Notes: generated by a model not told the origin, from the letters alone. A DNA stretch of 64,000 bases from Narthecium ossifragum (GCA_963920575.1 OY986966.1:2996130-3060129), one strand, 5' to 3'. Positions 23,801-34,480 are shown, counted from the stretch's first letter. Program-made: numbers and translations.

Positions 23801-26482
23801 AGCCAAACCTGAGTCATGAGGGGAAGGAAGGGGTCCTTGCCATTGATATTTGGCTTTGGCGAGTGCTTTCCAAACATTGATTCCCGGCTCGAGGAAGGAT
23901 GCCGCTCGTTTTGCTTTAAGGGCCACCTGCCATGAGTTGAGATCTCTAATGCCTAGCCCACCAATCTCTTTAGGAGAGCATACATCCTTCCAAGCTATGT
24001 TGGCGATGCCTGACCTGCGTCCCCTCCACAAGAAGTCGCGGCAAACACGATCAAGCTTGTTAATAACTCCCAAAGGAATGTGGGATGTATGCCTGACGAA
24101 GGTAGGGATGGCTTGGAGGACAGATTTGATGAGTACTAGCCTTCCAGGATCCGAGATGTGCCTACCCTGCCAGGAGAGAACTTTAGCCACCATCTTGTCA
24201 ATCATTTCTGAACAATCCACCGCCGTCACTCTCCCGGAGCAGAGGGGAGCTCCAAGATAAGTCCAACTGCCCTCTGCCTCAGCAAGACCAAGAATATGAC
24301 AAATGGTGTGCTTCCTCTCAACCGGGACAGTTGGGGAGAAGCGCACGCTGGATTTGCTAACATTCATTTCAAGGCCCGAAAGAAGTTTGAACCTTAACAA
24401 AGACTCCTTCAATCTTCTTGCCTCCAAGCAGGTAGCATTAGAAAAGAGCAAGCAATCGTCAGCATAAAGCAAATGAGATAGAGAGAAGTCAGAGCTTTTG
24501 AACCTTAGTCCCTTGAACCCCGTTGATGGATTCTTCAGACTTCTTGAAAGAACCTCCTGAACTGTTAAAAAAAGATATGAGGACAAGGGGTCTCCCTGCC
24601 TCAAGCCAAACTGAGAGCTGAACCTGCCGTGAAGCTTGCCATTGACTATGATGGAGAATTTTGGTCTGACTACACAAGCTATCACCCAGGCAATCCATTT
24701 GGATGGAAAGCCCATTGCTTCCAACACCCTTTGCAAGAAACCCCACTGTACTCGATCGTAGGCTGCACGAAGATCTACTTTCAAAATCATCATGCTATTA
24801 GACTTCGGAGCCATTTTAATTGAGTGATAGACCTCTTTTGCTGCATCTATATTATCATGAATGCAACGGCCAGTGAGGAAGGCTGATTGTTCTAATCCAA
24901 TGAGGCTATCAAGGACAAGCTTCATTCTTCTGGCTAGGATAGTTGTAATGACCTTATAGCCTACATTGCATAGGCTAATAGGTCTGAATTCCTTAACAAC
25001 CTTAGGGAACTTGCACTTGGGTACAAGAGAGATAAATGTTTCATTCCAATTCTGGAGAAGGCGAGCTGTTTGGAAGAAACTCTGGACAATTTCAACAAAA
25101 TCATGGCCAACAATATCCCAGTTGTTAATATGGATGAGTTGAAACTTGAAAGTAGTTTAGAATTTAGATATTTAATTATTACTTATTTGAAGTACCTCTC
25201 ATGCAACATTACAGATAAAATATATATTTATCGAAATACTTGCAATTATGACTACATTAGTTATCTGTTAAGATGATTCAAAATTTTACATGCAGAGAAT
25301 ATCCAATTTCGCGTAAAGTTCTCTCAAGAAATCCTTTAGAAGATAGGCATTTGTGGAAAAAATATGGGCAAAAGAAGATTCTTGGGTTCAAATATCCAAG
25401 GTACGTGGGAAATATCCTAGAATTGAAGAACTCACTTGCCTAGCCTACTGAATTAGTTTTGTATTGGCTTGCTTTAATTTGTTCATGCACCTCATTTACA
25501 TTCACATTTGGCTTGATTCCGTTAATTTTTCGCACATATGCGCCAAGTTTAATGACTTAATCCACGGCCTCACCTACTAATTAAAATTAATGTTCTTCAC
25601 ATCGCCTATAAATTACTTCTTTATTTTTCTTTGGTGAAATGAGATTAGCCACAGAGGCTAGAAGCCTAGAACCAATAAATAACATAGGCAAACAATTTTC
25701 TTTGCTTTTCTTTGAAAATGTTTCGCTTTTTTGAAACTGGAGATCGATAGCTTTGTTACAGAACATGCATTGAGCTTGAAACGACGACTTAATTTGTTAT
25801 ATATATATATATGTTTAGGTTGATGCTATATATTACCAATTTTTGGAACTTTTTAACTCATGATTGGCCAGTTTCCAAAAATATCTATCCCCAAATTAAT
25901 AAATTCAAATTTCAAATAGTTGGATTTATGCTAATTTCCATAACCATGGGAAGTGATAAATTAGTTTAAATTTGCTTCTTTGATACATGCATGGTCTGCA
26001 GGAGCTACTTCAAGTGCAACCAGAGGAAGCACCAAGGCTGCCAGGCAACCAAACAAGTTCAAAGAACCAACGACGACGACGACAAGGACGGAAAACCCAC
26101 ATTTCTAATGACTTATATCAGCCAACATACATGTTCAAACATAGGCAAACACAACTATGATCAAAACAATGCAGATGATGCCTCCAACCAGTTATTGATT
26201 AGCTTTGATTCAAACTCCTCCCAATGTCACGAAGAACTCAACAATTTGTCACCATCCTTCTTTCAGTCACTCAGCCAAAATTACAACACTGAAGAGATCA
26301 TGGGAATGATGCAAGAATACAGTCCTACCTTAGAGATGGGGACGTCGATGCTAATTCGAGAGCCTGCAACACCCTCAACAACCACGGCGAGTCTGAGGGC
26401 GGTTGGATCTCTTCCAGCAGCTGCAGGCTATGGTGGTGATGCAAGCCTATCCACTTCAGACGTACAGTATCTAACTCCATGA
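19668..26482 (+). CDS. Group III WRKY transcription factor, copy A (WKKYGQK core)
   Basis: Exons 19668-19957, 25296-25400 and 26002-26482 join in frame to a 291-residue protein with no stop; all splice sites are GT-AG and both introns split an Arg codon (AG|A, AG|G) as in copies C and D. Exon 1 encodes the N-terminal helix (KETVAGELLQGLELVSQL). Exon 2 carries the WRKY strand, written WKKYGQK (EDRHLWKKYGQKKILGFKYPR) rather than WRKYGQK. Exon 3 has the zinc finger SYFKCNQRKHQGC...HTC, C-X7-C-X28-H-X-C; the usual group III spacing is X23, and the extra residues are an acidic NDDDDKDG insert. The protein should bind W-boxes (TTGACY) in the nucleus and act in defence or senescence signalling, as group III WRKYs do. 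Intron 1 is 5.3 kb because of a LINE and LTR fragments. Arg-to-Lys in the core may alter DNA binding. Confidence 0.85.
20800..20831. repeat. (TA)n microsatellite
   Basis: About 16 TA dinucleotides in intron 1 of WRKY copy A. Confidence 0.95.
20938..21560 (-). mobile_element. 5S-rRNA-like LTR fragments, reverse orientation
   Basis: Read on the minus strand, three tandem or shuffled pieces resemble the 3' half of plant 5S rRNA, including its internal control region. The clearest, at 21418-21470, reads TTAAGCATGCTTG...CCCGGGATGGGTGA. The others lie at 21207-21265 and 21295-21340. Plant 5S has AGTTAAGCGTGCTTGG and GGATGGGTGACC in these places. The sequence between them (TTTTAAAGCCTTGATG, TTATAACGCT) matches 27440-27760. 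LTRs with a 5S-like insert are the hallmark of Cassandra TRIM elements, so these are probably Cassandra-type or related LTR remnants rather than 5S genes. Confidence 0.65.
21640..22360 (+). mobile_element. Internally deleted Ty3/gypsy element with 5S-like LTR
   Basis: The frame 21730-22062 contains a decayed retropepsin region: GRVFALPETSAS, then VLVLFYSDALHSLIS where gypsy elements have a DSGA(T)HSFIS-type active site, then GLEP and HVRTPVG. It is followed directly by a polypurine tract (AAGGGGGGAGAA, 22219-22230) and a TG start at 22232 (TGTAAGGGCC). So reverse transcriptase, RNase H and integrase are missing. The partial LTR (22232-~22360) contains GGATGGGTGACC and the same ATTGTGTTGGAGGAGCG segment as the 5S-like LTRs nearby. 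It lies in intron 1 of WRKY copy A. Confidence 0.65.
22424..25124 (-). mobile_element. 5'-truncated LINE in WRKY A intron 1
   Basis: An antisense L1-type LINE with a 14-bp target duplication TTAATATGGATGAG at 22410-22423 and 25125-25138. Its poly(A) tail appears as Ts at 22424-22433. Coding starts inside reverse transcriptase (from the 5' truncation at ~25124). The frame 24925-23747 has the RT motifs (DLRAAYDRV, LRQGDPLS, YADDCLLFS). A frameshift near 23747 leads to 23641-22484, with a TAA at about 23655, the zf-RVT finger (CPRCNREPETVAHAVFGC) and RNase H (QTDVSYD, EMEAI, ETDS, RADSVAR). It is dead as an autonomous element but fairly young-looking. The homologous intron of WRKY copy B has the empty site near 47115. 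Confidence 0.95.
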
Positions 26483-26734
26483 CGTCTTTGCTTGAAGCTT
26501 TGAATTAAGGGTTTTCCTTAATCATCTTTGTTATGGGTTTTTTATTAACACAACAACAGTATTTTAATTCTGTATCAGTAACTTACTGTGGTTCTTTCAA
26601 TGCATGATTGATTTGGTCTAAAATGCGATCGATTTCCTTATATGCATTAATTGGATGAATCATAACTGGCATGCACTTTGCTTTAATTCTCCTCCTGTTC
26701 TGTTTCAATCATTCTGTATATGGCCGGAGCTAAC
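26483..26734. other. 3' flank of WRKY copy A
   Basis: Non-coding; resembles the start of the 3' flank of copy B in places. Probably holds the 3' UTR and polyadenylation signal of copy A. Confidence 0.5.
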
Positions 26735-27430
26735 TGTTAGGATTTAGAAGAGAGGAGGAAGAAGAAGCAAGCAAGTACAGACACAAGATTTACGTGGTTC
26801 ACCCCAGAATAGGGCTACGTCCACGGAGTCGCTGGAGGTTTTCACTATCTCAGAGGCAAAGAGCCAATTACAAGTTACAAATGACGGCCGCCCATACACA
26901 CCCTCATATCCTAGGGTTTCGACACATAGGGAATAGAAAATTACATAAACTATCCCTATAACCGGATCTTCAAATCCGTCGATCCCCGCCGGAGCGCTGC
27001 CCCGGACCCCGTCAGCTCTGCGTAGTGTGTCATGGTCGGGACCGGAATGATCAGGCTCCACAAACTCAACACTAACGAAGTTAGTTTAGGCCAGAAAGGT
27101 TCATGGCCGGCGGCGGCGAAGATGAGAAGATGATACTCGCGTTTGGGATTGGAAGGCTGCGTGGGCGAAGGGCCGGCCATGGCCAAGCGCCTAGTGGAGC
27201 TGAAGCTGCAAGGGCTTTGAGTGGGAGAGGCTGGGGCGATCGAGCGGAGGTGGACATGGCCAAGGCGCAGGGGATGACTATATATGCCCAAGGCGGAGGA
27301 TCTTCAAGCCATATATGTGAGAATCCGCCGATGGGCGTGGATTGTGTCGATGTTAGACGGTATTATTTGCCTCAGAGGCGTCTGACTCAGTCGGAGTATC
27401 GAGTAAGGTGTAGATCGAGAACATATTTAC
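26735..27430 (+). mobile_element. Probable LTR retroelement fragment (copia-like)
   Basis: It begins TGTTAGGATTTAGAAGAG and has AGATTTACGTGGTTCACC about 55 bases in. Both are phrases usual in plant Ty1/copia LTRs. It ends vaguely, running into the 5S-like LTR at 27440. The 3' flank of WRKY copy B lacks this block, so it came in after the A/B duplication. The reading frames here (26744-27061, 27103-27441) are not recognised as genes. Confidence 0.45.
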
Positions 27431-27439
27431 ATGTATATT

Positions 27440-27775
27440 AATCGTCTTTTATAACAAAATGTGTTTTAAAGCCTTGATGGCAGTGATTCGACCAGAAAAC
27501 TCCAAGTTAAACGTGATTGCTTTGGAGCAATCCCGGGATGGAATGGATTGTGTAGGGAGCGGTTCAGGGATGGGTGACATATTAGGAAGTGTTCCTGGTT
27601 TCTGCGAATGAGCCAAAAGAGCGGTTCCGAGATGGGTTGTGTTGGGAGCGGTTAAGAGAGGGTGACATATTGGGAAGTGTTCCCGGTTTCTGCCAATGAG
27701 TCAAAAGTGAACGATATTGTGTAAGAGGGACGCGCGAGTACGTTACAATATATGACGCTCTGACCTTGTTTATGA
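27440..27775 (+). mobile_element. 5S-rRNA-like LTR fragment (Cassandra-type)
   Basis: The + strand reads TTTTAAAGCCTTGATGGCAG, then ACTCCAAGTTAAACGTGATTGC and, after a spacer, GGGATGGGTGACATATTAGG. These parallel the plant 5S internal promoter (box A, intermediate element and box C). A second half copy follows (27650-27690). It matches the reverse pieces at 20938-21560. The 5S promoter is mutated and interrupted, so transcription by Pol III is doubtful. Confidence 0.65.
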
Positions 27776-28356
27776 ATAATTAATGCTATGGATGTTATAA
27801 TCTAAACTTGAATTGCCAACCTCGAATGACTTTATTTGATATCTTGACATTATTTCTTATTAAGCTCATTAGTTAGGATGGTGAGAGGGTGGACATGAAG
27901 GAGGTGGTGACCGTGAACTGTGAAGTGGGTGAGGGTGGGTGGTTCAGTATTATTTATTGGGAAAGGATAACTATTGTGAAAAAAATTAAATTAAAATGTG
28001 CATGCAGACATTAAATATTGGGGGACGTATTGAATTACTTTTAGCTTATTTTAGCAGATCCTCCATCTCCTAAAATATTTAGCTAATTTTGATGTATAGC
28101 CCAAAAAATCGGAATAATTAGTGAAAACAAAAAACTTCAATTGATCTGCTATTGCAGGTTGCAGGCCCTTCAATACACTAACCCAAGCTAGCCGTGAGAT
28201 TCAGCGTTCACCCCGAAGATCAAAAACATAAGGAAAGTGTTAAAAAAAATAGGACATCGAATAATTTGATCTTGTCCTTCCATGCACAATCTGGCGATGG
28301 AGATAATATATTGCAGGCAATAACAAATCAATTGCAAGCCCCATCTCGAAATTATA

Positions 28357-28388
<32 letters not shown>

Positions 28389-28884
28389 ACATAAAGTAAT
28401 TTTTTGTGAATCACACGATGAATCATATGTCACATCATAACCAATACATGGCGTGACATAAGATTGGTTATTATAGAAATAGAGGGAGGGAGAGAGGAGA
28501 GAGAGAATGGGAGTGGGTGATTAGCCATCCCAGGTGGCACATGAACCACATACTATATATCATCATTATATGACATGATGGTTATAACTTAACTATAATG
28601 TTGTCCTACTGACATCCTACGTGGCAGGGATTATCTTGCGTGGCTGCTGATGTGGTGATTGGTTGATGGTTTCGGAAGAGGTGGCCACTTTCGTTGCAAA
28701 TCGACCTTATAATTGCCACGTCGCTTCAAAAGTACCCCACCTCCACTTTGAAACCCAACCAAAATCTAACACCTCCTAACAGAACCCCTCTATCTCTCGA
28801 TCTCGACTCTATAATGGCGGAGTACCGAGAACGTTCCGAATGGGCTTTTGGCCCTCGGACAACCCGACGAAAGCAACGGAGTTG
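27776..28884. other. Non-coding region with (TA)n
   Basis: It begins with ~80 bases (ATCTAAACTTGAATTGCC...GACTTTATTTGAT) that recur at 49155-49200 behind WRKY copy B and mark the right part of the duplicated block. A (TA)14 microsatellite lies at 28361-28388. No gene is recognised; the frame 28694-29059 runs into the hAT end. Confidence 0.6.
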
Positions 28885-29607
28885 GCAGCAACTAGGGGTG
28901 GCAATTCGGGTTCACGGGTCGGGTCGGGTACTGACCCGTTTAATAAAAGCCAAACCCGAACCCGACCCGTTTATTAAACGAGTCAGGTTTATCAACCCGA
29001 ACCCGACCCGTTTATTAAACGGGTCCGGTTTATCAACCCGAACCCGACCCGTTTATTAAACGGGTCAGGTTTATCAACCCGAACCCGACCTGTTTATAAA
29101 CGGGTCAACCCGACCCGCCTAACCCGTTTATTAAACGGGTCGGGTCGGGTCAGAACGGGTCTACCTGTTTAACAACAATCAAAAATATCAAATTACTAGA
29201 TTAAATAATAACCAGATCAAATTACAACTAGATCAAACTACAACTAGATCAAAGTACAATCATAGACAAACAACCATAGACAAACAACCATATCAAATTA
29301 CAATCATTGACAAGCAACCATATCAAATTACAACAATATCAAAATAAATCCTCAGTAACTTCAGCACATAGATAAGTAACTTTAACACATAAAGATAAGT
29401 AACTAGATTTGCATATGCCACTATAATCGTTTCATAGGATCAAAATATAAATACTAAGTAGTGGTGGAGCATTGTCCCGATTCTTCGCCATCATTGCCGA
29501 ATTTTGAAGTCATCATATCCTCAGTAAGACCATCCAAAAGAGTCGAATTGTCTGCATGATATGCATAAATGAGTTATGATAAACAATTTACAATTAACTT
29601 AATTTAA

Positions 29608-29955
29608 TCATTTGTTACTTGCTAGCTTACCTTTGTGACCATATAACCTTTGGGACAAGAGCATTTGAGCTACATCACGCGTATCATTTTTTGGACAAAT
29701 CTTGATATGACATTTCATATTACTAGTCCCATGGCTAGAATTAGCCATATATTCTGCCCCACATTTCTTACACTTGCATTTTTGTATCTTATCAGGTCCC
29801 ATAGGCAATCTAAGAAAATGACTCCAAATAGGTGAGGTAAGTTTTCTCTTTCGCTTACCAAATTTGTCATTTTCAGCTGATGAAGATGCTCCATGCTTTT
29901 CAGTATCATCTATTTCAATACTGTCATCATTGTCAACAATTTCAATACTATCCAT
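29608..29955 (-). pseudogene. BED zinc-finger exon of hAT transposase
   Basis: This frame of 115 codons has an acidic N-terminus followed by KRKLTSPIWSHFLRLP, CKCKKCGAEYMANSS, GTSNMKCHIKIC. This is the Trp-Phe / C-x2-C / H-x4-C layout of BED fingers at the start of hAT transposases, where it binds the element ends. The catalytic and C-terminal dimerisation domains are absent from the rest of the element. What remains could at most make a DNA-binding fragment. Confidence 0.8.
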
Positions 29956-30854
29956 CTACAGATTTCAAAAGCACAAACCATATAAGTACCCTGGTCGTAG
30001 CCTTAAAATTGTAAAAGTCCTAAAGAATTTAAGGAGAAACTTGCAGCAACAAATGAGCTAACCATAACCCAATAGCAGATAAACTTGCAGTAAAAACAAA
30101 TCAAAATTAAGAAACAAAAAACAAAAAAATTAAAATAGAAAATGAAAACATGAAATCATTGGGGTTTGACAAAGAAAGAGAGCAAAACAAACAAAGAACA
30201 AGATAGATACAAAGAAGGGCAATCGAACCAACAACAACTGAACAAAAATTTAGCAGGAAAATACCAAGTGACCAAAGACAATAAATCTACAGAAGAGAAA
30301 TGGAATGAATCTTATTGAAACAAGAGAGAAAGTTACATAAAAATCTACAGTGATGCATGTGGTCTATCAAAGGAAAGATACAAAAAAATTTAGCACGAAA
30401 ACACAAAGTGAACCTAGAAAAAAAATCCACAGAAGAGTTGTAGCATTGAACCCTATTGAAAAAAAGAGAGAAAGATCACAGAAATAGTGCTGAGAAAATG
30501 ACAGAAAGATTGAGGTGCTGAGGAAAAAAAAGAGAAAGATCACAGAAATAAATATGTTCATACGAATACTGCTGAGAAAGAATGACAGAAAGATATAAAA
30601 AAGATCACATAGAATAAGAAAGACAATATTTAACTCTAAAATCCACAGAAGAGAAGAGAAATAGTACTGGGAAAATGACAGAAAGAGTGATTGTGTCTAT
30701 TAGATTTGGATCAAGATCAAGAAAGATACAAACCTTAGAAATCTTGAAGCCGTTGAAGTGTTGAACCGATCTGAGGAATCAACCACCTCTTCTCTGTCTA
30801 TCGGATGGAGGTTGGGAAGGGAGATGCCGGTGGACTTCGGATAAGGGCTAGGGG

Positions 30855-31200
30855 AGGAGATCGGTGGGGGCCGATCGCGACATGGGGGGATCGCCAGGGG
30901 AGATCGCGATAGGGGGAGTTCGCTAGGGGAGATCGGGACAGGCGAGGGGAGATAGAGGAGATCACGAGGGGAGATAGGGGGAGATCGCTGGGGGAGATCG
31001 TGACAGGAGGAGCTTGCCAAGGGAGATCGCAACAGAAGGAGTTCGCCAGGGGAGATCGCGACAGGCGAGGGGAGATAGGGGGACGTCACGAGGGGAGATA
31101 GGGGGAGATAGCCGGGGGAGATCACTGGGGGAGATCACCGGGGGAGATCGCCAGAGGAGATTTGAGATCGCGAGGGGAGGTAGGGGAAGATCGCCAGGGG
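30855..31200. repeat. GGGGAGATCGC minisatellite in hAT leader
   Basis: A degenerate tandem repeat of GGGGAGATCGC(GA)CAGG-like units of 20-40 bases, with runs of four to six Gs on the + strand. It lies upstream of the BED exon, inside the hAT element. Confidence 0.85.
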
Positions 31201-31502
31201 AGCCGCCGCCCGGGGTAGGAGAAGTGGAGGAGAGCTGGGTTTGGGTTAGTGGGTCATAGGTCGCTGGGTAAGTGGGTAGTGGGTACTGTGGGTAGGTGGT
31301 TGGGTAGTGGGTGCCCTAGCACTGTTAAACACGGGTTAACGGGTTAACCCGCATAACCCGCGGGTCAACCCGACCCGTTTATAAACGGGTCATAAACGGG
31401 TTGACCCGTTTATGACCCGAACTCGTTTATACCAAATCCAAACCCGTTTATCTCGGGTCGGGTTCACGGGTCATGACCCGGATTGCCACCCCTAGCGGCA
31501 AC

Positions 31503-31959
31503 TAGGAGATGGGTGGAGGAGGAGGTGAAGGCGTCGGGAAGAAGAGGGTGGCGAGGTGACATGAGATCTCGACGGAGGGAAGGGTGATGGCGACTGTGCA
31601 CGAGGGGATCACCTCCCGTCCTCGCACCGTCTTCTCCGTCAACTCTCCGTCCTCGTACGTCTGCCGCGCTCATCTCTCCCCCTGGCGCCGTCCTCCATCA
31701 CCAACGTGCCGCCCTCTCTCTTCCTCTTCTTCCCCTTCGCCAGGCTCCTGCCCTATTCGCGTCCTCTGCCGCTCATATCTCCCCTCCTCTGGCCTCGCTG
31801 CTCGGATCTACTCCCCCTTGACCCTCTATTTGTCGCTCCTCCGGAGTCCGCTACTCGACTCTGCTCTCCTCCGACCTTTCGCCTCTCAGATCTCACCCCC
31901 GCCACTCAAATCTGCCCTCCTCCGGCCCCCTTCGCTCGGTTCTGTCCTTCTCTGGCGCA
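31503..31959. other. GC-rich segment, left of solo LTR
   Basis: A GC-rich stretch full of CTCCTCCG- and TCTCCC-type repeats. Removing the hAT element and the solo LTR joins 28700-28884, 31503-31964 and 34139-34480 into one GC-rich unit. It has long open frames but no recognisable domain. It could be a decayed gene exon or captured transposon cargo. Confidence 0.45.
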
Positions 31960-31964
31960 CCCAG

Positions 31965-34133
31965 TGTGAGGACCCGTCCCTCTATCCTCGTGGCTTGTTG
32001 TTGACCCCAAGGGCAATTTGGGAAATTGCACCTTGGCGGTCGTTTCACACTGGGTGTGCACACACAGGCCTTGCTTGATGGTTGTGTTTGTTAGAAAGGT
32101 TAGGTGGGACCTAGTTTGAGAGTTCTGGGCTTGGGCCCGTTTTCCAGCCCAAGTTTGCACTTCTGGGCAGGGAGGATCGATCCTTTGGTCGTGGAGGATC
32201 GATCCTGCCTGTGCCTGGAAGTCTCTGTCGGTGGCTTTCGAAGGACGGCCACCGCGGTGGCCGTCGCTTCCCCTGTCAGGGGAGGGAAGACTTTCCCTCC
32301 CCTCCCCCAGCTTTTCCCCGCATTCGCCGGCTTTCCCCGGCCTTACCCGCCCTTTCCTCTCTTCCTTTCTTCCTCTCTTCTTCTTCATCCCCGCGAGAAC
32401 TCTGTTTTTTCCCCTGTTCAGACCGCTCCTTCTCCTCCTCCGTTCTCCCTACTTTGGCCACCGTTTTGGGAGCTTGAAGGCTCGTTGGAACCGGGACGGC
32501 GCGAGGAAGATCCTTGGCTAGGCTTCGTGGATCGAAGCTGCTCTGAGGAGGTAGGCATCCCACTCAAACCCCGGCTTGCTTTTGAGGGTTTAAATCCGGT
32601 TTTGTTTTCTTGATTAATCTCCTTGTGGAGTTATTGTTTCCCGGTTTTGAGGCCTTGAGTAGCCTCGTGGTACTCAGATCTACCAACCCACCAAGTTTGG
32701 TGAGGTTTGGTTGTGTCTTCCGGCGGTTCTCCGGCCGGAAGCACGCCGGAACCCATCAGGATCGATCCTCCTGGGAGGAAGGATCGGTCCTCTGGTGTTG
32801 ACTTGCTGCGCCCAGCACATGATCGATCTTCTTATGGGAGGAGATCGATCATGGGGCCTGGGTAAGCATGGTTACCCTTCGTCCCGAGAATGATCGATCT
32901 TCCTGGGAGGAAGGATCGATCTTCCTTGGTGCGACTGGAAGGGTGCCCTCTGTCACCAAAAGATCGATCTTCCTGGGAAGAATGATCGATCTTCTTTGGC
33001 TCGACAGTGAGGGAAGCTCACTGTTGCTTGGATGATCGATCCTTCCCTTGGTGAGGATCGATCCTTCAGTAGCAGAGAGGGTTTTTCAAGAGTTTTGCCC
33101 GCGGGGCTTCGCATGTATGTGGTTTTTACGATTTTACCCTCGGGGTTGATCCTGTAATGAATTATGCATGAATGCTTATCGCTTTGTGGTTGAACCGAGA
33201 GGGTGATGTCTCTCGGGGTGAGTAGAATAAATGGGCTGACGGTATGCCCTTACCGCTTTGTGGTGAACCGAGGGAGTCATGACCCTCGGGAGTGTTTAGT
33301 ATAAATGGGCCGAAGGTGTGCCCTTGCTGTGTTGGTTGTTTACAGCTTTATCATACTTATCCTGCCTTGTTTTCCTGTGCATTAGACATAGTAGGGTAGG
33401 TTGGGTTGGTGTTGACTCTGTTGCTTAGAGTACCGAGTGATGGTAGTCTTAACCTCGGTTGTTCCGCCAAGTGCGGAGATCCCGCTTGGAGAAGGGGGTC
33501 CTACTGGTTGCGTCGAGTCCACCCTGCGTCAGGGAATGTCGGAGTTGCCCACCCCTGAGCAGTGGCGTTATCGGAGATACGCACCTAGGACAGGAACCCT
33601 TCGGGTTATTGACGGGATTTATGGGATCCTTGGCAAGCCTCGGTACTTGGCCTCAGGGTTGGTTCTTTTGGGTTTTGCCTTCTTAGCGAGAGTGGTAGAG
33701 TAGGACCCTGCTGAGCTGTTGCTCATGCCTACCTGGACTGTGTTTGTTGCAGGTGCAGGTGGCCGCTCTGTTCCAGTGTTACCCCCTCGGTCGTCTCGTG
33801 GCAGCGTGCCGGATCCTGACCATGTCTGAGGGTCAGGATGGGTTCGTTTGTGCGTTCGTGGAGACCCCGGTGGGTGGTGTTGCTTCTTTTTGGGGACTGT
33901 TGATCCCTTGTAGCTTGTTGTACTAGAACCATGTTAACTCTTTTATTACCGTTTTGTAATAAAGGTTAATAGCTGTTGTTTAGTACCTTTGCTTCCGCTT
34001 GTGACTGTTGGCAGCTGTTTCCGCCAGCTGGCCGTAGTCTCAACTGTTTCCGCCAGTTGAGGCTGTAGTTGTAGGTTTTTCTTTCCCCCTCGCGTCCCCG
34101 GCCCGGTTGCGCTCTGCGGATCGGGGCGCGACA
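31965..34133 (+). mobile_element. Solo LTR, 2.2 kb, same family as 13-2312
   Basis: It starts TGTGAGGACCCGTCCC and ends TCGGGGCGCGACA, flanked by the perfect 5-bp duplication CCCAG at 31960-31964 and 34134-34138. It matches the reverse complement of 13-2312 along its length. It contains eleven GATCGATC palindromes, two near 32175-32204 and nine between 32755 and 33065. The frames inside (for example 32104-32613, 33437-33703) are LTR sequence, not genes. No internal retroelement coding region is attached. Confidence 0.92.
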
Positions 34134-34138
34134 CCCAG

Positions 34139-34480
34139 CTCCTCCGACTCCGACTTTCTCCGGCGAGTTCGCGTCCCCTGTTCGTCGCTCCTCCGCTGTT
34201 CACGTCCCCTGTTTTCTTACTCCATGACGCGCACGTCCTCCAGCCTCGCGTGTCTTCCGGCGCCGTCCAAGCATTGTGGGCGTGGGGAAAGAGGGAGGCG
34301 GGTTGGCGTGGGCTTGCATGATGGCGTCGAGGTTTCAACAGCGAGCTCGGACGACGGCGTTCACATGGTTCGCCGGGCGCCTGGCGATGGGAGCTTGGGA
34401 AGGAGATCGCGAGGAGGTTGGGACTTAAGGGGAGGGGGGGGGGGGTGTGCTCGCGCTTGTGCGGGCTTGGAAGAGGGAGA
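34139..34480. other. GC-rich segment, right of solo LTR
   Basis: Continuation of the GC-rich unit broken by the solo LTR. The open frame 34107-34484 spans the LTR end and is not supported as a gene. Confidence 0.45.

Larger units (their letters stand above)
28893..31494 (-). mobile_element. hAT element with BED-finger remnant
   Basis: A 2.6 kb element with terminal inverted repeats TAGGGGTGGCAATTCGGGTT / complement ending GATTGCCACCCCTA. Near-identical 8-bp target duplications flank it: GCAGCAAC (28885-28892) and GCGGCAAC (31495-31502). Eight bases is the hAT size. Both subterminal regions are rich in ACCCGTTTAT and GGGTCGGGT repeats, as expected for hAT transposase binding sites. Only the N-terminal BED zinc-finger exon of a transposase remains (29608-29955), so it cannot move by itself. 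Confidence 0.9.

Noticed and set aside
27497..27610. A functional 5S rRNA gene
   Set aside because: Only the internal promoter half is recognisable, it is interrupted and mutated, and the surrounding sequence is LTR-like and recurs nearby in reverse.
31584..32078. Frame crossing from the GC-rich segment into the solo LTR
   Set aside because: It crosses the LTR boundary at 31965, so it cannot be an ancestral gene.
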